Below, one piece after another: positions 1-6,886 of a stretch of 11,427 bases of DNA; the first letter of the stretch is position 1; the number at the start of each line of letters is the position of its first letter. Made by a program: the position numbers and the translations under genes. The DNA lies in contig DASWXL010000160.1 in the NCBI GenBank assembly GCA_036405495.1, positions 1 through 11,427 on the forward strand. Direction: 5' to 3'. The notes below the pieces were generated by a model. It saw only the letters and a list, made by a program, of their open reading frames with translations. It made no database searches and had not been told where the DNA came from. This DNA is from DASWTL01 sp036405495. Its GTDB lineage: Bacteria; Bacteroidota; Bacteroidia; Sphingobacteriales; Sphingobacteriaceae.

Positions 1-1
1 C

Positions 2-2125
2 GTAAGCGGCTATTTATCGCATTACGAGTTTCAGTCGTATGCGTTCAACCCTTCTGAGCAGATCATTAAGGACAGCACGAAGGTGGCCCTTTCCACTTAT
101 AAAAACCTGGTGCTTGCCGGCTCTATAAAGGTTTCAGAGTATTTTTACCGTATCAATAATACGTTTGGCTATCAGAATTACTTTGCCTTATTGCCGGTGA
201 GGCACGGAGGCAATTATATAGGTACCCTGGTGCTCGAACTCAAGTCAAAACAGATCAGCAATCCGTCAGCCATACCGTACGTGGTTTCGGATGAACGGGT
301 CAGGGGGGACCTCGATCTGAGCGGCTATTCATATGCGTTTTACAGAAACGGAAAGCTTTTGACACAATACGGTAATTACACGTACAGTCTTGTTAATTAT
401 GACTTTATGGCTGACCTTAACGAGTTTAAATTCGTAAACAAGCGCGATATAAACGATGTTCCGTACAGCCACTTAGTGTACAGGCCCAATCGGTATAAGC
501 TTATTGTCGTAAGCCGGTTTGTGAGTAATTATACCACTCAGCTTGCAGCCATATCTTTCGTGTTCATTGTTTTATCCGCGTTCACCATGATCGTTTTGGT
601 GCTGAAGGAACTGTGGGTCAATTTTCAGAGTTTCACATTCAATTTGAACCGTTACCGTCTGAAGTACTTTTCATTCGTCAATCATATGCTTTACAAAACG
701 AGGATCCAGCTTTCGATGGTTGGTGCCGTAGTAACTACACTGATTGTGGCGGGGATCATTACGTTATTTAATATCAGTCAGCAGTATCGAACTCAGCAAA
801 GGCGCGACTTGCTTGAGAAGATCAACCGGATCACAGACGGTTTCGACAGGCAGTTGTTTAAAAATGGGACCCTTCCGCTTAATGCGCAGACGGAGCTGGC
901 TTTTAAGGCATTTGCTGAGGTGAATGCAGCGGATCTGAACCTTTACGATACCCAGGGACACCTGGTATTCACCACGCAGCCCCGGCTTTATCAGAGCGGT
1001 ATAATCGCTCAGAAAATGAATGCTCAGGCATACCTGTACCTTAATAAGCTTCAAAAGCTTGAGTATGTAAATGAGGAAGTGATGGGCGATCTCAATTACA
1101 TCGCTGCATATACTGCATTAAAAAACAACCGGAACGAACCTATAGGTTATTTGAGTCTTCCTGACCTCACGAATGAAAAGGAGTATCAGGACAGAGTAGG
1201 AGTTTTCCTCAATGCGCTGATCAATGTTTACACGCTGGTATTTGTGGCAATAGGTTTTTTTGCCGTGTTCATCGCCAACCAGATCACCAGTCCGCTCACA
1301 CTGATCCAAAAGATATTGAGCCAAACGAACATTGGCCGCAAAAACGAGCCGATAGTCTGGAAACGACAGGATGAGATCGGAAATCTGATCAAGGAATACA
1401 ATAATATGATCCTCGCACTTGAAGAGAGTGCAAATAAACTCGCCCGGTCAGAAAGGGAAAGTGCATGGCGTGAAATGGCAAAGCAAATCGCGCACGAGAT
1501 CAAAAATCCTTTAACACCCTTAAAATTGGGAGTGCAGTTGCTGGAAAAGTCGTGGATGGAAAAGGATCCGAACTTCGACAAGAAGTTTGAGAAGTTCAGT
1601 AAATCATTTATAGAGCAGATCGAAAGCCTTTCATTGATCGCTTCAGAATTCTCGAATTTTGCCAAGATGCCGGATACAGTGCTCAGCAGAGTTGATCTTA
1701 AGGAGATCATCGCACGTTCGGTTGAGGTTTATCAGCAGCTTGAGCAAATCGATATCAATTTTTCCGATCTTACTGCTGACGATGTTTTTGTTATGGGCGA
1801 CAAGGATCAATTGCTTCGTTCGTTTAACAATCTGATCAAAAATTCAATCGAGGCAATACCCGATGGAGTTAGGGGAAACATCCATATTTCACTTGAATCT
1901 GTCGACGGTCTGGTAACCGTCATTTTTGAGGACAACGGAAACGGCATTCCTGAAAACGTCAGGGAACGTATTTTTATGCCCAACTTTACTACTAAAAGTT
2001 CAGGTACCGGACTGGGACTCGCCTTTGTAAAGCAGGCGATCGAGAACATGGGAGGGGTTATAGACTACCGAACCGAATTAGGCAATGGAACTACATTTTA
2101 TCTTACTATTCCTATTGGTTCGTGA
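2..2125 (+). CDS. Sensor histidine kinase, NtrY-like (5' end outside window)
   Basis: C-terminal 707 residues of a membrane sensor histidine kinase of a two-component system. The frame is open to the left edge, so the GTG at 83 is internal and the real start lies upstream. In order: a probably extracytoplasmic region (to about 540), TM helix (about 542-604), a short Arg/Lys-rich cytoplasmic link, TM helix (716-775), a second extracytoplasmic region of about 145 residues, TM helix (1214-1276), HAMP domain (about 1260-1450), HisKA domain with H-box HEIKNPLTP (phospho-accepting His at 1493-1495), then the ATPase domain: N-box NNLIKNSIEA (1826-1855), DNGNGIP (from 1931), FTTK and GTGLGLA (from 2003). 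All kinase boxes are intact, so it should be active. The Pro-rich H-box is typical of NtrY-type kinases. No response regulator is in the window and the signal is unknown. It ends 26 bp before a palindromic terminator. Confidence 0.93.
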   Translation, partial: VSGYLSHYEFQSYAFNPSEQIIKDSTKVALSTYKNLVLAGSIKVSEYFYRINNTFGYQNYFALLPVRHGGNYIGTLVLELKSKQISNPSAIPYVVSDERVRGDLDLSGYSYAFYRNGKLLTQYGNYTYSLVNYDFMADLNEFKFVNKRDINDVPYSHLVYRPNRYKLIVVSRFVSNYTTQLAAISFVFIVLSAFTMIVLVLKELWVNFQSFTFNLNRYRLKYFSFVNHMLYKTRIQLSMVGAVVTTLIVAGIITLFNISQQYRTQQRRDLLEKINRITDGFDRQLFKNGTLPLNAQTELAFKAFAEVNAADLNLYDTQGHLVFTTQPRLYQSGIIAQKMNAQAYLYLNKLQKLEYVNEEVMGDLNYIAAYTALKNNRNEPIGYLSLPDLTNEKEYQDRVGVFLNALINVYTLVFVAIGFFAVFIANQITSPLTLIQKILSQTNIGRKNEPIVWKRQDEIGNLIKEYNNMILALEESANKLARSERESAWREMAKQIAHEIKNPLTPLKLGVQLLEKSWMEKDPNFDKKFEKFSKSFIEQIESLSLIASEFSNFAKMPDTVLSRVDLKEIIARSVEVYQQLEQIDINFSDLTADDVFVMGDKDQLLRSFNNLIKNSIEAIPDGVRGNIHISLESVDGLVTVIFEDNGNGIPENVRERIFMPNFTTKSSGTGLGLAFVKQAIENMGGVIDYRTELGNGTTFYLTIPIGS

Positions 2126-2151
2126 GTTGTTTCGTCCTTTTGACCCTTACA

Positions 2152-2187
2152 AACGAGAAAGGCACCTGATCAGGTGCCTTTCTCGTT
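2152..2187. terminator. Perfect palindrome, bidirectional terminator
   Basis: Two 18-base arms form a perfect palindrome centred on TGATCA between 2169 and 2170. The arms contain GAGAAAGGCACC and its complement. It sits between the stop of the kinase gene (2125) and the stop of the minus-strand coiled-coil gene (2205), where a shared terminator is expected. Neither side has a long T run beyond the arm, but the outer part of each arm is T-rich when read outwards (TTTCTCGTT). The function is inferred from the structure and the convergent position. Confidence 0.75.
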
Positions 2188-2204
2188 CGGCTTCTAAGCC
2201 GCTG

Positions 2205-3143
2205 TTACTTTAGCGCCAGCGTACTTCTTCCCATTGTGTAACCATCGGCATAAAGAATGACGGTGTACGTCCCTTTTTCAAATGAACCAGGGTTGGTCCA
2301 GTCGATGGTATAGGTTTTTCCATCGTTGGCAAACTCGATGGCGGTACGGTAAGTGTATTGCATCTCATCTCCATCTGCTATAAAAATACCTTCGTTACCA
2401 CTTACAAGCAAGTTCCCATTTGGGTCGATCACTCTGACATAAATGTCGTGTAAGCCTTTTTCGGCAAGCTGATTATCAGCGATGGTGAAATTGATGCGCA
2501 GCTTTTTGGCTGCATTTGCCCGTGAGACATCGGTCTCTCTGCCGCTGTTTCTGATACGCAGTGGCGTTACGGCAATATTGTTGGTTTTTAGGGCCGCGGC
2601 GGCCTTAACTTTTACGTTAAGTTCTTCATTCAGGCGTTGTGTTTCTTCTGCACGGGCAGTGGCTGCCTGGACGGTTGTGCGAAGGCTGTCGCGTTCAATT
2701 GTAAGTGTGCGGTTCTGCTCTTTCAGTTCTTCGATATCTGCGGTATACCGGGTTACAAAATAACGTAGCTGCTTGATGTCTTCCTGTGCCCTTGCAAGCT
2801 GGCCCTGCGTAATTGTGCCTTTGCGCAATGCTTCCCGCAATTCCGCTATTTTTCGGCGAGCCATCTCTTGCTCCTCCTTCATTTTTTCGGTCAGCTTTAC
2901 ATTGGCCGTATTGGCCTGATCAAGTGAAAAGCTGGCTTTATCAAGTTCGGCTTCAATTTTGTCGATCTCGGTCTGCAGGCTGGTCTTTTCGTCACTTAAC
3001 GTAACAATGCGGCTGTTGGCTTCTTTATCTTTAAAGAAAAGATAGGCATTGGTGCCTAGCAGAGCGACGATAACAGCGATCAGAAAATAGATTTTATTGG
3101 AGTCTCTTGAAGTACTTTGCTCCTGTGGGGTATTAACGGCCAT
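2205..3143 (-). CDS. Membrane-anchored coiled-coil protein, unknown function
   Basis: 312 residues; I do not recognise a named family. A short polar N-terminus (1-17) is followed by one TM helix (about 18-37, FLIAVIVALLGTNAYLFF). A long charged heptad-rich region follows (about 40-183) and is almost certainly coiled coil. A linker rich in Ala, Asn and Arg leads to a C-terminal domain of about 100 residues (213-312) that reads as a beta sandwich, with alternating strands such as LRINFTIADN, HDIYVRVIDPNG and GTYTVILYADG. There is no cleavage site after the TM helix, so it is probably a signal anchor with the coiled coil and beta domain in the periplasm. The architecture suggests a scaffold or spacer in the envelope, but that is inference. 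ATG start at 3143-3141, no clear Shine-Dalgarno. It is the only gene in its unit and is divergent from the glycoside hydrolase gene. Confidence 0.85.
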   Translation of the reverse strand: MAVNTPQEQSTSRDSNKIYFLIAVIVALLGTNAYLFFKDKEANSRIVTLSDEKTSLQTEIDKIEAELDKASFSLDQANTANVKLTEKMKEEQEMARRKIAELREALRKGTITQGQLARAQEDIKQLRYFVTRYTADIEELKEQNRTLTIERDSLRTTVQAATARAEETQRLNEELNVKVKAAAALKTNNIAVTPLRIRNSGRETDVSRANAAKKLRINFTIADNQLAEKGLHDIYVRVIDPNGNLLVSGNEGIFIADGDEMQYTYRTAIEFANDGKTYTIDWTNPGSFEKGTYTVILYADGYTMGRSTLALK

Positions 3144-3384
3144 TGATTTTCAGAAATGTGTAATTAATAAGAGTTCTTTTTTAGTAATTATTATTCACTT
3201 AAAGGTAAAAAACGATCATTTGTATATACCATAAAACAGCCCAAAGTGTTTTTTAGTATTTGTTTGCTAAGGTTTTCCTGCGATCAGTTTATAACATGAA
3301 TGTGACAGTGCAAAATTAAAAATTAACGTTAAAGCATTAAAACTTACTTTTTTAACTTTACCGCTTTTCAAGAAGCCGATCCGG
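3144..3384. promoter_or_regulatory. AT-rich divergent intergenic region with candidate promoters
   Basis: 241 bp between two divergent genes, clearly more AT-rich than the flanking coding DNA. On the plus strand TAACTTTA (3353-3360) matches the Bacteroidota -7 element TAnnTTTG in all but the last base and would give a leader of about 20 bases to the ATG at 3385; no good TTTG -33 element precedes it. On the minus strand TAATTTTG (complement of 3311-3318) is a full match with a TTTT-like -33 about 20 bases upstream, but it implies a leader of about 160 bases. TACCTTTA (complement of 3200-3207) is closer to the gene but weaker. AT-rich DNA yields such matches by chance, so these are candidates only. 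Confidence 0.3.
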
Positions 3385-4938
3385 ATGCTTATGAGGTTCT
3401 TTTCGATTGTATTGCTGTTGTGTCTTCTTTTCAGGTCCGCATTTGCTCAAACAAATGTGCGGGAAGCTCCGAAACGTGAGTTTCGTGGCGTTTGGGTGGC
3501 TACGGTGGCTAACATTGACTGGCCGTCGCGCGCGGGGTTGCCGACCGACAGGCAAAAAGAGGAGCTCATCAGGATCTTTGACGAACACCAGCGAAGCGGT
3601 ATGAACGCGATCATGCTTCAGATCCGTCCTTCAACCGATTCGTTCTATGGAAAGGGCCGCGAGTTATGGAGCCGTTTTTTAACTGGTAAACAAGGTGAGG
3701 CACCGCAGCCGTTTTACGATCCGCTCGAATTTGCCATTGCCGAAGCGCATAAGAGGGGCATGGAGTTGCATGCCTGGATCAATCCATATCGCGCAACTAC
3801 GGATCTGAATCCTGCTCATGTCAGTCCGGACCATATTACCCGTAAAAAGCCAGAGTGGTTTTTTACCTATGCCGGTAAAAAGCTGTTCAATCCCGGCTTG
3901 CCGGAGGTACGGGATTACATTGTACAGGTAATTATGGATGTGGTCAGGAACTATGACCTGGACGGAATTCACTTTGATGATTATTTTTATCCCTATCCCG
4001 TACCGAACAGGCCGTTGCCGGATTGGCGTGCTTATCAGAAGTATGGCGCCGCGCGCTTCTCAAAGATTGCCGATTGGCGAAGACATAATGTAGACACACT
4101 GATCAAAACGTTGTCAGACAGTATCCATGCGGCAAAAAAATATGTTAAGTTCGGGATCAGTCCTTTTGGAATATGGCGTAACCGTTCTGCCCATCCGGAG
4201 GGGTCTGAGTCAACGGGACTGCAGGGGTACGATGCTCTGTATGGGGATGCGCGCAAGTGGGTGCAGGAAGGCTGGGTCGATTATATCAATCCGCAGTTGT
4301 ATTTTCCTTTCTTTTACAGAGCTGCACCTTATGAAAAGCTGGTCGACTGGTGGAGTAACAATGCTTTCGGAAAGCATGTTTATATCGGTCACGGTGCCTA
4401 TAGAGCAATGGAAAACCGGGAAGGATGGCGCGACAAAAGCCAGTTGCCCGAACAGGTCCGTCACCTGCGTCAGAATAACCGCGTGCAGGGCAGTGTTTAT
4501 TTCAGTTCAAAGTCGCTCACAAATAATCTGGCCGGGTTTACCGACTCATTGAGGAATGACCTTTATCATTATCCGGCGTTGCCACCAGCCATGCTGTGGC
4601 TGGACGATATCGGCCCCAATGCACCGGCAGAGCTTACAGCCACTGCAGGAGGCAATGGAATACAGCTAAACTGGCGGGCGCCTGAAAGGGCTGAGGACGG
4701 CGAAGTCCCTTATGGCTATGTGGTCTATCGTTTTACTGAAGTGGAGGATACCCGTATTGACCGCCCTCAAAACATTCTGAAGATATCATTTGATCAGGCG
4801 ACCAGTTTTCTGGATACGACGGCCGTTCGCGGAATTGGCTACCGCTACCTGGTTACCGCTATTGACAGGACCAAGAACGAAAGCCAGCCGTCAAATCTGG
4901 AAGCTGCCCGAGCAGATACGGTGACCGTTAACCAGTAG
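3385..4938 (+). CDS. Secreted GHL10-family glycoside hydrolase with C-terminal FN3 domain
   Basis: 517 residues. A signal peptide (MRFFSIVLLLCLLFRSAFA, ending before Q22) is followed by a TIM-barrel of the GHL10/DUF187 family (YngK, E. coli YddW/DigH), about residues 30-395. Family hallmarks are FRGVWVATV (33-41), MLQIRPSTDSFY, HAWINPYR (129-136), FNPGLPEVRDYI and GIHFDDYFYPYP (194-205; D198/D199 are probable active-site acids). A fibronectin type III domain occupies about 412-510 (LNWRAP, YGYVVYRF, YRYLVTAID). E. coli DigH cleaves peptidoglycan glycan strands lacking stem peptides, so cell-wall remodelling in the periplasm or at the outer membrane is the best guess; another polysaccharide substrate is possible. 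The start may be ATG 3385 or ATG 3391; both give a signal peptide, and the second gives the more usual N-terminus. Single-gene unit with a terminator just downstream. Confidence 0.92.
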   Translation: MLMRFFSIVLLLCLLFRSAFAQTNVREAPKREFRGVWVATVANIDWPSRAGLPTDRQKEELIRIFDEHQRSGMNAIMLQIRPSTDSFYGKGRELWSRFLTGKQGEAPQPFYDPLEFAIAEAHKRGMELHAWINPYRATTDLNPAHVSPDHITRKKPEWFFTYAGKKLFNPGLPEVRDYIVQVIMDVVRNYDLDGIHFDDYFYPYPVPNRPLPDWRAYQKYGAARFSKIADWRRHNVDTLIKTLSDSIHAAKKYVKFGISPFGIWRNRSAHPEGSESTGLQGYDALYGDARKWVQEGWVDYINPQLYFPFFYRAAPYEKLVDWWSNNAFGKHVYIGHGAYRAMENREGWRDKSQLPEQVRHLRQNNRVQGSVYFSSKSLTNNLAGFTDSLRNDLYHYPALPPAMLWLDDIGPNAPAELTATAGGNGIQLNWRAPERAEDGEVPYGYVVYRFTEVEDTRIDRPQNILKISFDQATSFLDTTAVRGIGYRYLVTAIDRTKNESQPSNLEAARADTVTVNQ

Positions 4939-4943
4939 TCGTT

Positions 4944-4981
4944 TAAAAAAGAAGGCGTAGCAGCTGCGTTGGTTTTTTTTT
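4944..4981 (+). terminator. Rho-independent terminator after glycoside hydrolase gene
   Basis: Six bases after the stop codon, an A-rich stretch leads into a short hairpin: GCGTAG, loop CAG, then CTGCGT, with G-T wobble pairs. It is followed by a run of nine T residues (4973-4981), and the A run and T run can extend the stem. It lies 21 bp before the end of the convergent DUF1835 gene. The A run could serve the opposite strand as a T tract, so it may work in both directions. Confidence 0.6.
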
Positions 4982-5002
4982 GCCGGTTAATGGTTTGTCG
5001 GC

Positions 5003-5788
5003 TTATTGTACTGGTTTAATAAGCCCCTGCTTTTCCAGTTTATTAAGATATAAGCCGACTGATATGTCGCTCATTCCATAGATTTTTTCGGTAGCCGAGA
5101 AACGCTGATAGAGTTCCCGTCTGTTTACGGCACCGGATGAGCTGCAAATTTCCATCAACCTTCGATCAATTCCGTTTAAACCTGTGTGATCCGGGAAACG
5201 ATTGAGGTGGGCTGCCAATGCCGGTTTAAGAAGCCCTAGTTGTCCGAAATCACGGTTCAGGAAATTTTCTATTTCCTCACGGTCATTTCGGCAATATACG
5301 CGCCATGCTTCTGCACCAAAAGCGAGATCCTCTCTCGTCAGGGCCAGCTTTTGCGTTGGAAGCGCCTGCAGTTCCGCCGGGGTCAGCTGGCCGATGCCCC
5401 TGAAATCCGGGTGGTTAGGGTGGCTTTCGGGACAAACGAGCGTAATTTCGTTGCCGGTGTTGAGGTTGTAGAAATGATCAAGCATAAAGATCAGATTAAC
5501 CTGGCAGGTGAGGTCAAACTCGAACCATAAAAGCACTTCAGCATACGTGTTAACGTCCTCCAGTTTAGCGAACTCTGCAATTACCTTTTGATGGTATTCC
5601 TCAATGGGTGCGCCGAACCGGGCGGACAGCCAGTGGCGCCGCGTCTCAAATAGACTTTCATTGTTGCCGAATATGACGGGCCCTTCAGAAAGGATCTCTC
5701 TCCAGACCAGTACATCTCCCGGCAGTGTGGTTTGGTTGAAGAGATGCAGTGTGGCATCGCCGTTAAGAATATTGAGAAGCGCCTTCAA
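5003..5788 (-). CDS. DUF1835 domain-containing protein
   Basis: 261 residues, with no signal peptide or membrane helix, so probably cytoplasmic. The N-terminal signature of DUF1835 is clear: ILNGD (7-11) and PGDVLVWREILSEGP (23-37). The middle has the family-type VLLWFEFDLTCQVNLIFMLD segment. The C-terminal third (about 185-261) includes LAAHLNRFPDHTGLNGIDRRLM and ends in what looks like a winged-helix fold (RRELYQRFS ... LYLNKLEKQGLI). The biochemical function of DUF1835 is not known to me. The start is TTG (5788-5786): an in-frame stop lies a few codons upstream and no ATG occurs before the conserved ILNGD motif, so TTG is the only start that keeps the domain. It overlaps the stop of the upstream gene as TTGA, so translation is probably coupled to that gene. 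Confidence 0.85.
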   Translation of the reverse strand: MKALLNILNGDATLHLFNQTTLPGDVLVWREILSEGPVIFGNNESLFETRRHWLSARFGAPIEEYHQKVIAEFAKLEDVNTYAEVLLWFEFDLTCQVNLIFMLDHFYNLNTGNEITLVCPESHPNHPDFRGIGQLTPAELQALPTQKLALTREDLAFGAEAWRVYCRNDREEIENFLNRDFGQLGLLKPALAAHLNRFPDHTGLNGIDRRLMEICSSSGAVNRRELYQRFSATEKIYGMSDISVGLYLNKLEKQGLIKPVQ

Positions 5789-6522
5789 TTCGCAGTTTTC
5801 TTGCCATTCACTTCAGGGTGTGCCTGATCTGTCGTCAGGGTTTTTACAAGATGGAGTATCTTTTCAATATCCTCTCGTTCAGCGAAGTCCACCTTGTTTT
5901 GCTTTAGGTAGGATTTGATCTTTGCCTGATGCTCCCGGGGTATTAGTTGCAACAACCTTTTTTCAGAGGCCCGGCCGAAACTGTAATCACGGGTTCCAAA
6001 GTAAAACGTTGGCTCGAGAACAAAGACATGATCTGCTTTGGGGTTGAGTATGAAATTTGGCTGGTTGGGTATCCGGCTATATGTATCTATTGAACTGGTT
6101 GAACTTGCGGCACCGTAACCACCGATCTTTTGTTTGTCGACCAGCTTCAACATCATGGTCATACCGAGCTTGAGGCCGGCTGCATCATTTAGTAATTCTA
6201 CGTATTCTTTGTCAAAGTAAAACGTGTCCTTTGCTAATACCACCTTTCTGATCTCACTGTTATTGATGATCGCCAGCGTATCGCCTTTTTTGTCGATAAA
6301 CTCCATTTTACCACTAAGCCGGTTATAGTTCAACCGTTCGGTGGTCACGGCGCCATCCGTGTAGGTAACTTTTGAAGATGCGAATTCCGGATATTTATAA
6401 ACGTGGCGCGCCTTAAAATCCTTCAAGGATTCTCCCGCTTTCAACGTGATCCGTTGTTGCTGTGCCTCTGCATAAAAAAGGACGTTGAACGTCAGCAGTA
6501 GTAGAAATCCGAGCCTGATCAT
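5785..6522 (-). CDS. Secreted protein of unknown function, first gene of pair with DUF1835
   Basis: 245 residues from the ATG at 6522. I do not recognise the family. A signal peptide (MIRLGFLLLLTFNVLFYAEA, cleavage before QQQ at 21) directs it to the periplasm or beyond; there is no lipobox Cys. Residues about 22-110 look beta-rich (ITLKAGESLKDF, MEFIDKKGDTLAIINNSEIR, KDTFYFDKEYVELL). The C-terminal part (about 195-240) is helical and charged (EHQAKIKSYLKQNKVDFAER). The frame continues upstream to an ATG at 6612, but that adds 30 residues in front of a perfect signal peptide and runs through a candidate promoter, so the shorter start is preferred. Its TGA stop overlaps the TTG start of the DUF1835 gene, marking a two-gene operon. 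Confidence 0.82.
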   Translation of the reverse strand: MIRLGFLLLLTFNVLFYAEAQQQRITLKAGESLKDFKARHVYKYPEFASSKVTYTDGAVTTERLNYNRLSGKMEFIDKKGDTLAIINNSEIRKVVLAKDTFYFDKEYVELLNDAAGLKLGMTMMLKLVDKQKIGGYGAASSTSSIDTYSRIPNQPNFILNPKADHVFVLEPTFYFGTRDYSFGRASEKRLLQLIPREHQAKIKSYLKQNKVDFAEREDIEKILHLVKTLTTDQAHPEVNGKKTAN

Positions 6523-6540
6523 GTTTGTGCTGATTTTAAT

Positions 6541-6572
6541 GTAAGTTAGATCTTTTGCTTTGAAGTTCCAAG
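6541..6572 (-). promoter_or_regulatory. Candidate promoter of the secreted-protein/DUF1835 operon
   Basis: Read on the minus strand, CTTG (complement of 6569-6572) is followed after 20 bases by TAACTTAC (complement of 6541-6548), a partial match to the Bacteroidota pattern TTTG-N19-TAnnTTTG. It ends 18 bases before the ATG at 6522, giving a short leader. The -7 element matches only four of the six fixed bases, so this is a weak call that mainly fits the chosen start. Confidence 0.3.
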
Positions 6573-6684
6573 ATGGCCGCATTTTAAACACATTTTCGAT
6601 CTTCGTCGTCATTGCATTCGAGGATACCCATGAACCGTTACTGGTGAGTAAGTCAGGTCTTCCATGCTCTTAGTTCCGTAACGC

Positions 6685-6705
6685 CTTGTTCGGTTCTTGT
6701 TCGGT
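6685..6705. repeat. Two direct repeats CTTGTTCGGT at 11-bp spacing
   Basis: CTTGTTCGGT occurs at 6685-6694 and again at 6696-6705, separated by a single T. The 11-bp period is about one helical turn, as for tandem half-sites of a DNA-binding regulator. GTTCGG occurs a third time at 6841-6846, just before the cupredoxin gene. An operator role is inference; a chance duplication is possible. Confidence 0.5.
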
Positions 6706-6821
6706 AAAAACCCGTTTTCCGCAACGGATCGCTGAGCATGAGCCTAACGAGGTGTTAACCAGAACTGAACCATGACAGCAGGTTCTCCTTCCGGACGGAA
6801 ATTACTGCAGAGCGGTTTTTT

Positions 6822-6855
6822 ATTGCAGGAAGTGGCAACCGTTCGGCTAATTCTG
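6822..6855 (+). promoter_or_regulatory. Candidate promoter of the cupredoxin gene
   Basis: ATTG (6822-6825) and TAATTCTG (6848-6855) are separated by 22 bases. This resembles the Bacteroidota TTTG/TAnnTTTG promoter with one mismatch in each element and a slightly long spacer. It would place the transcript start about 25 bases before the ATG at 6887. Confidence 0.33.
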
Positions 6856-6886
6856 TCGTGTCTCTATGTATGTATACACGTTCATT

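Larger units (their letters stand above)
6523..6886. other. Gene-free divergent spacer of 364 bp
   Basis: This region separates the divergent secreted-protein and cupredoxin genes. No frame in it codes for anything protein-like, and I see no tRNA or structured RNA. It holds a tandem pair of 10-bp direct repeats (6685-6705), a CGTTAC/GTAACG inverted pair (6636-6641 and 6678-6683, too far apart to be convincing), and weak promoter candidates at both ends. The middle part (about 6610-6850) has a base composition close to coding DNA rather than the AT-rich character of the other divergent spacer, so it could be a decayed gene, but no remnant is recognisable. Confidence 0.6.

Noticed and set aside
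83..85. GTG at 83 as the start of the kinase gene
   Set aside because: The same frame stays open to the left edge and encodes plausible sensor-domain sequence, so the codon is internal to a gene cut by the window.
1228..1710. 160-residue minus-strand frame inside the kinase gene
   Set aside because: It lies opposite the conserved HAMP/HisKA coding region and its Ser/Leu/Ile-rich translation matches no family; it is an antisense shadow.
4127..4552. 141-residue plus-strand frame inside the glycoside hydrolase gene
   Set aside because: It overlaps the conserved barrel in another frame and has no recognisable domain.
6523..6612. 30-residue N-terminal extension of the secreted unknown protein
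   Set aside because: A complete signal peptide begins at the ATG at 6522; the extension would bury it and covers the candidate promoter.
6636..6683. CGTTAC ... GTAACG inverted repeat as a hairpin or operator
   Set aside because: The arms are only six bases long with a 36-base gap, well within chance.
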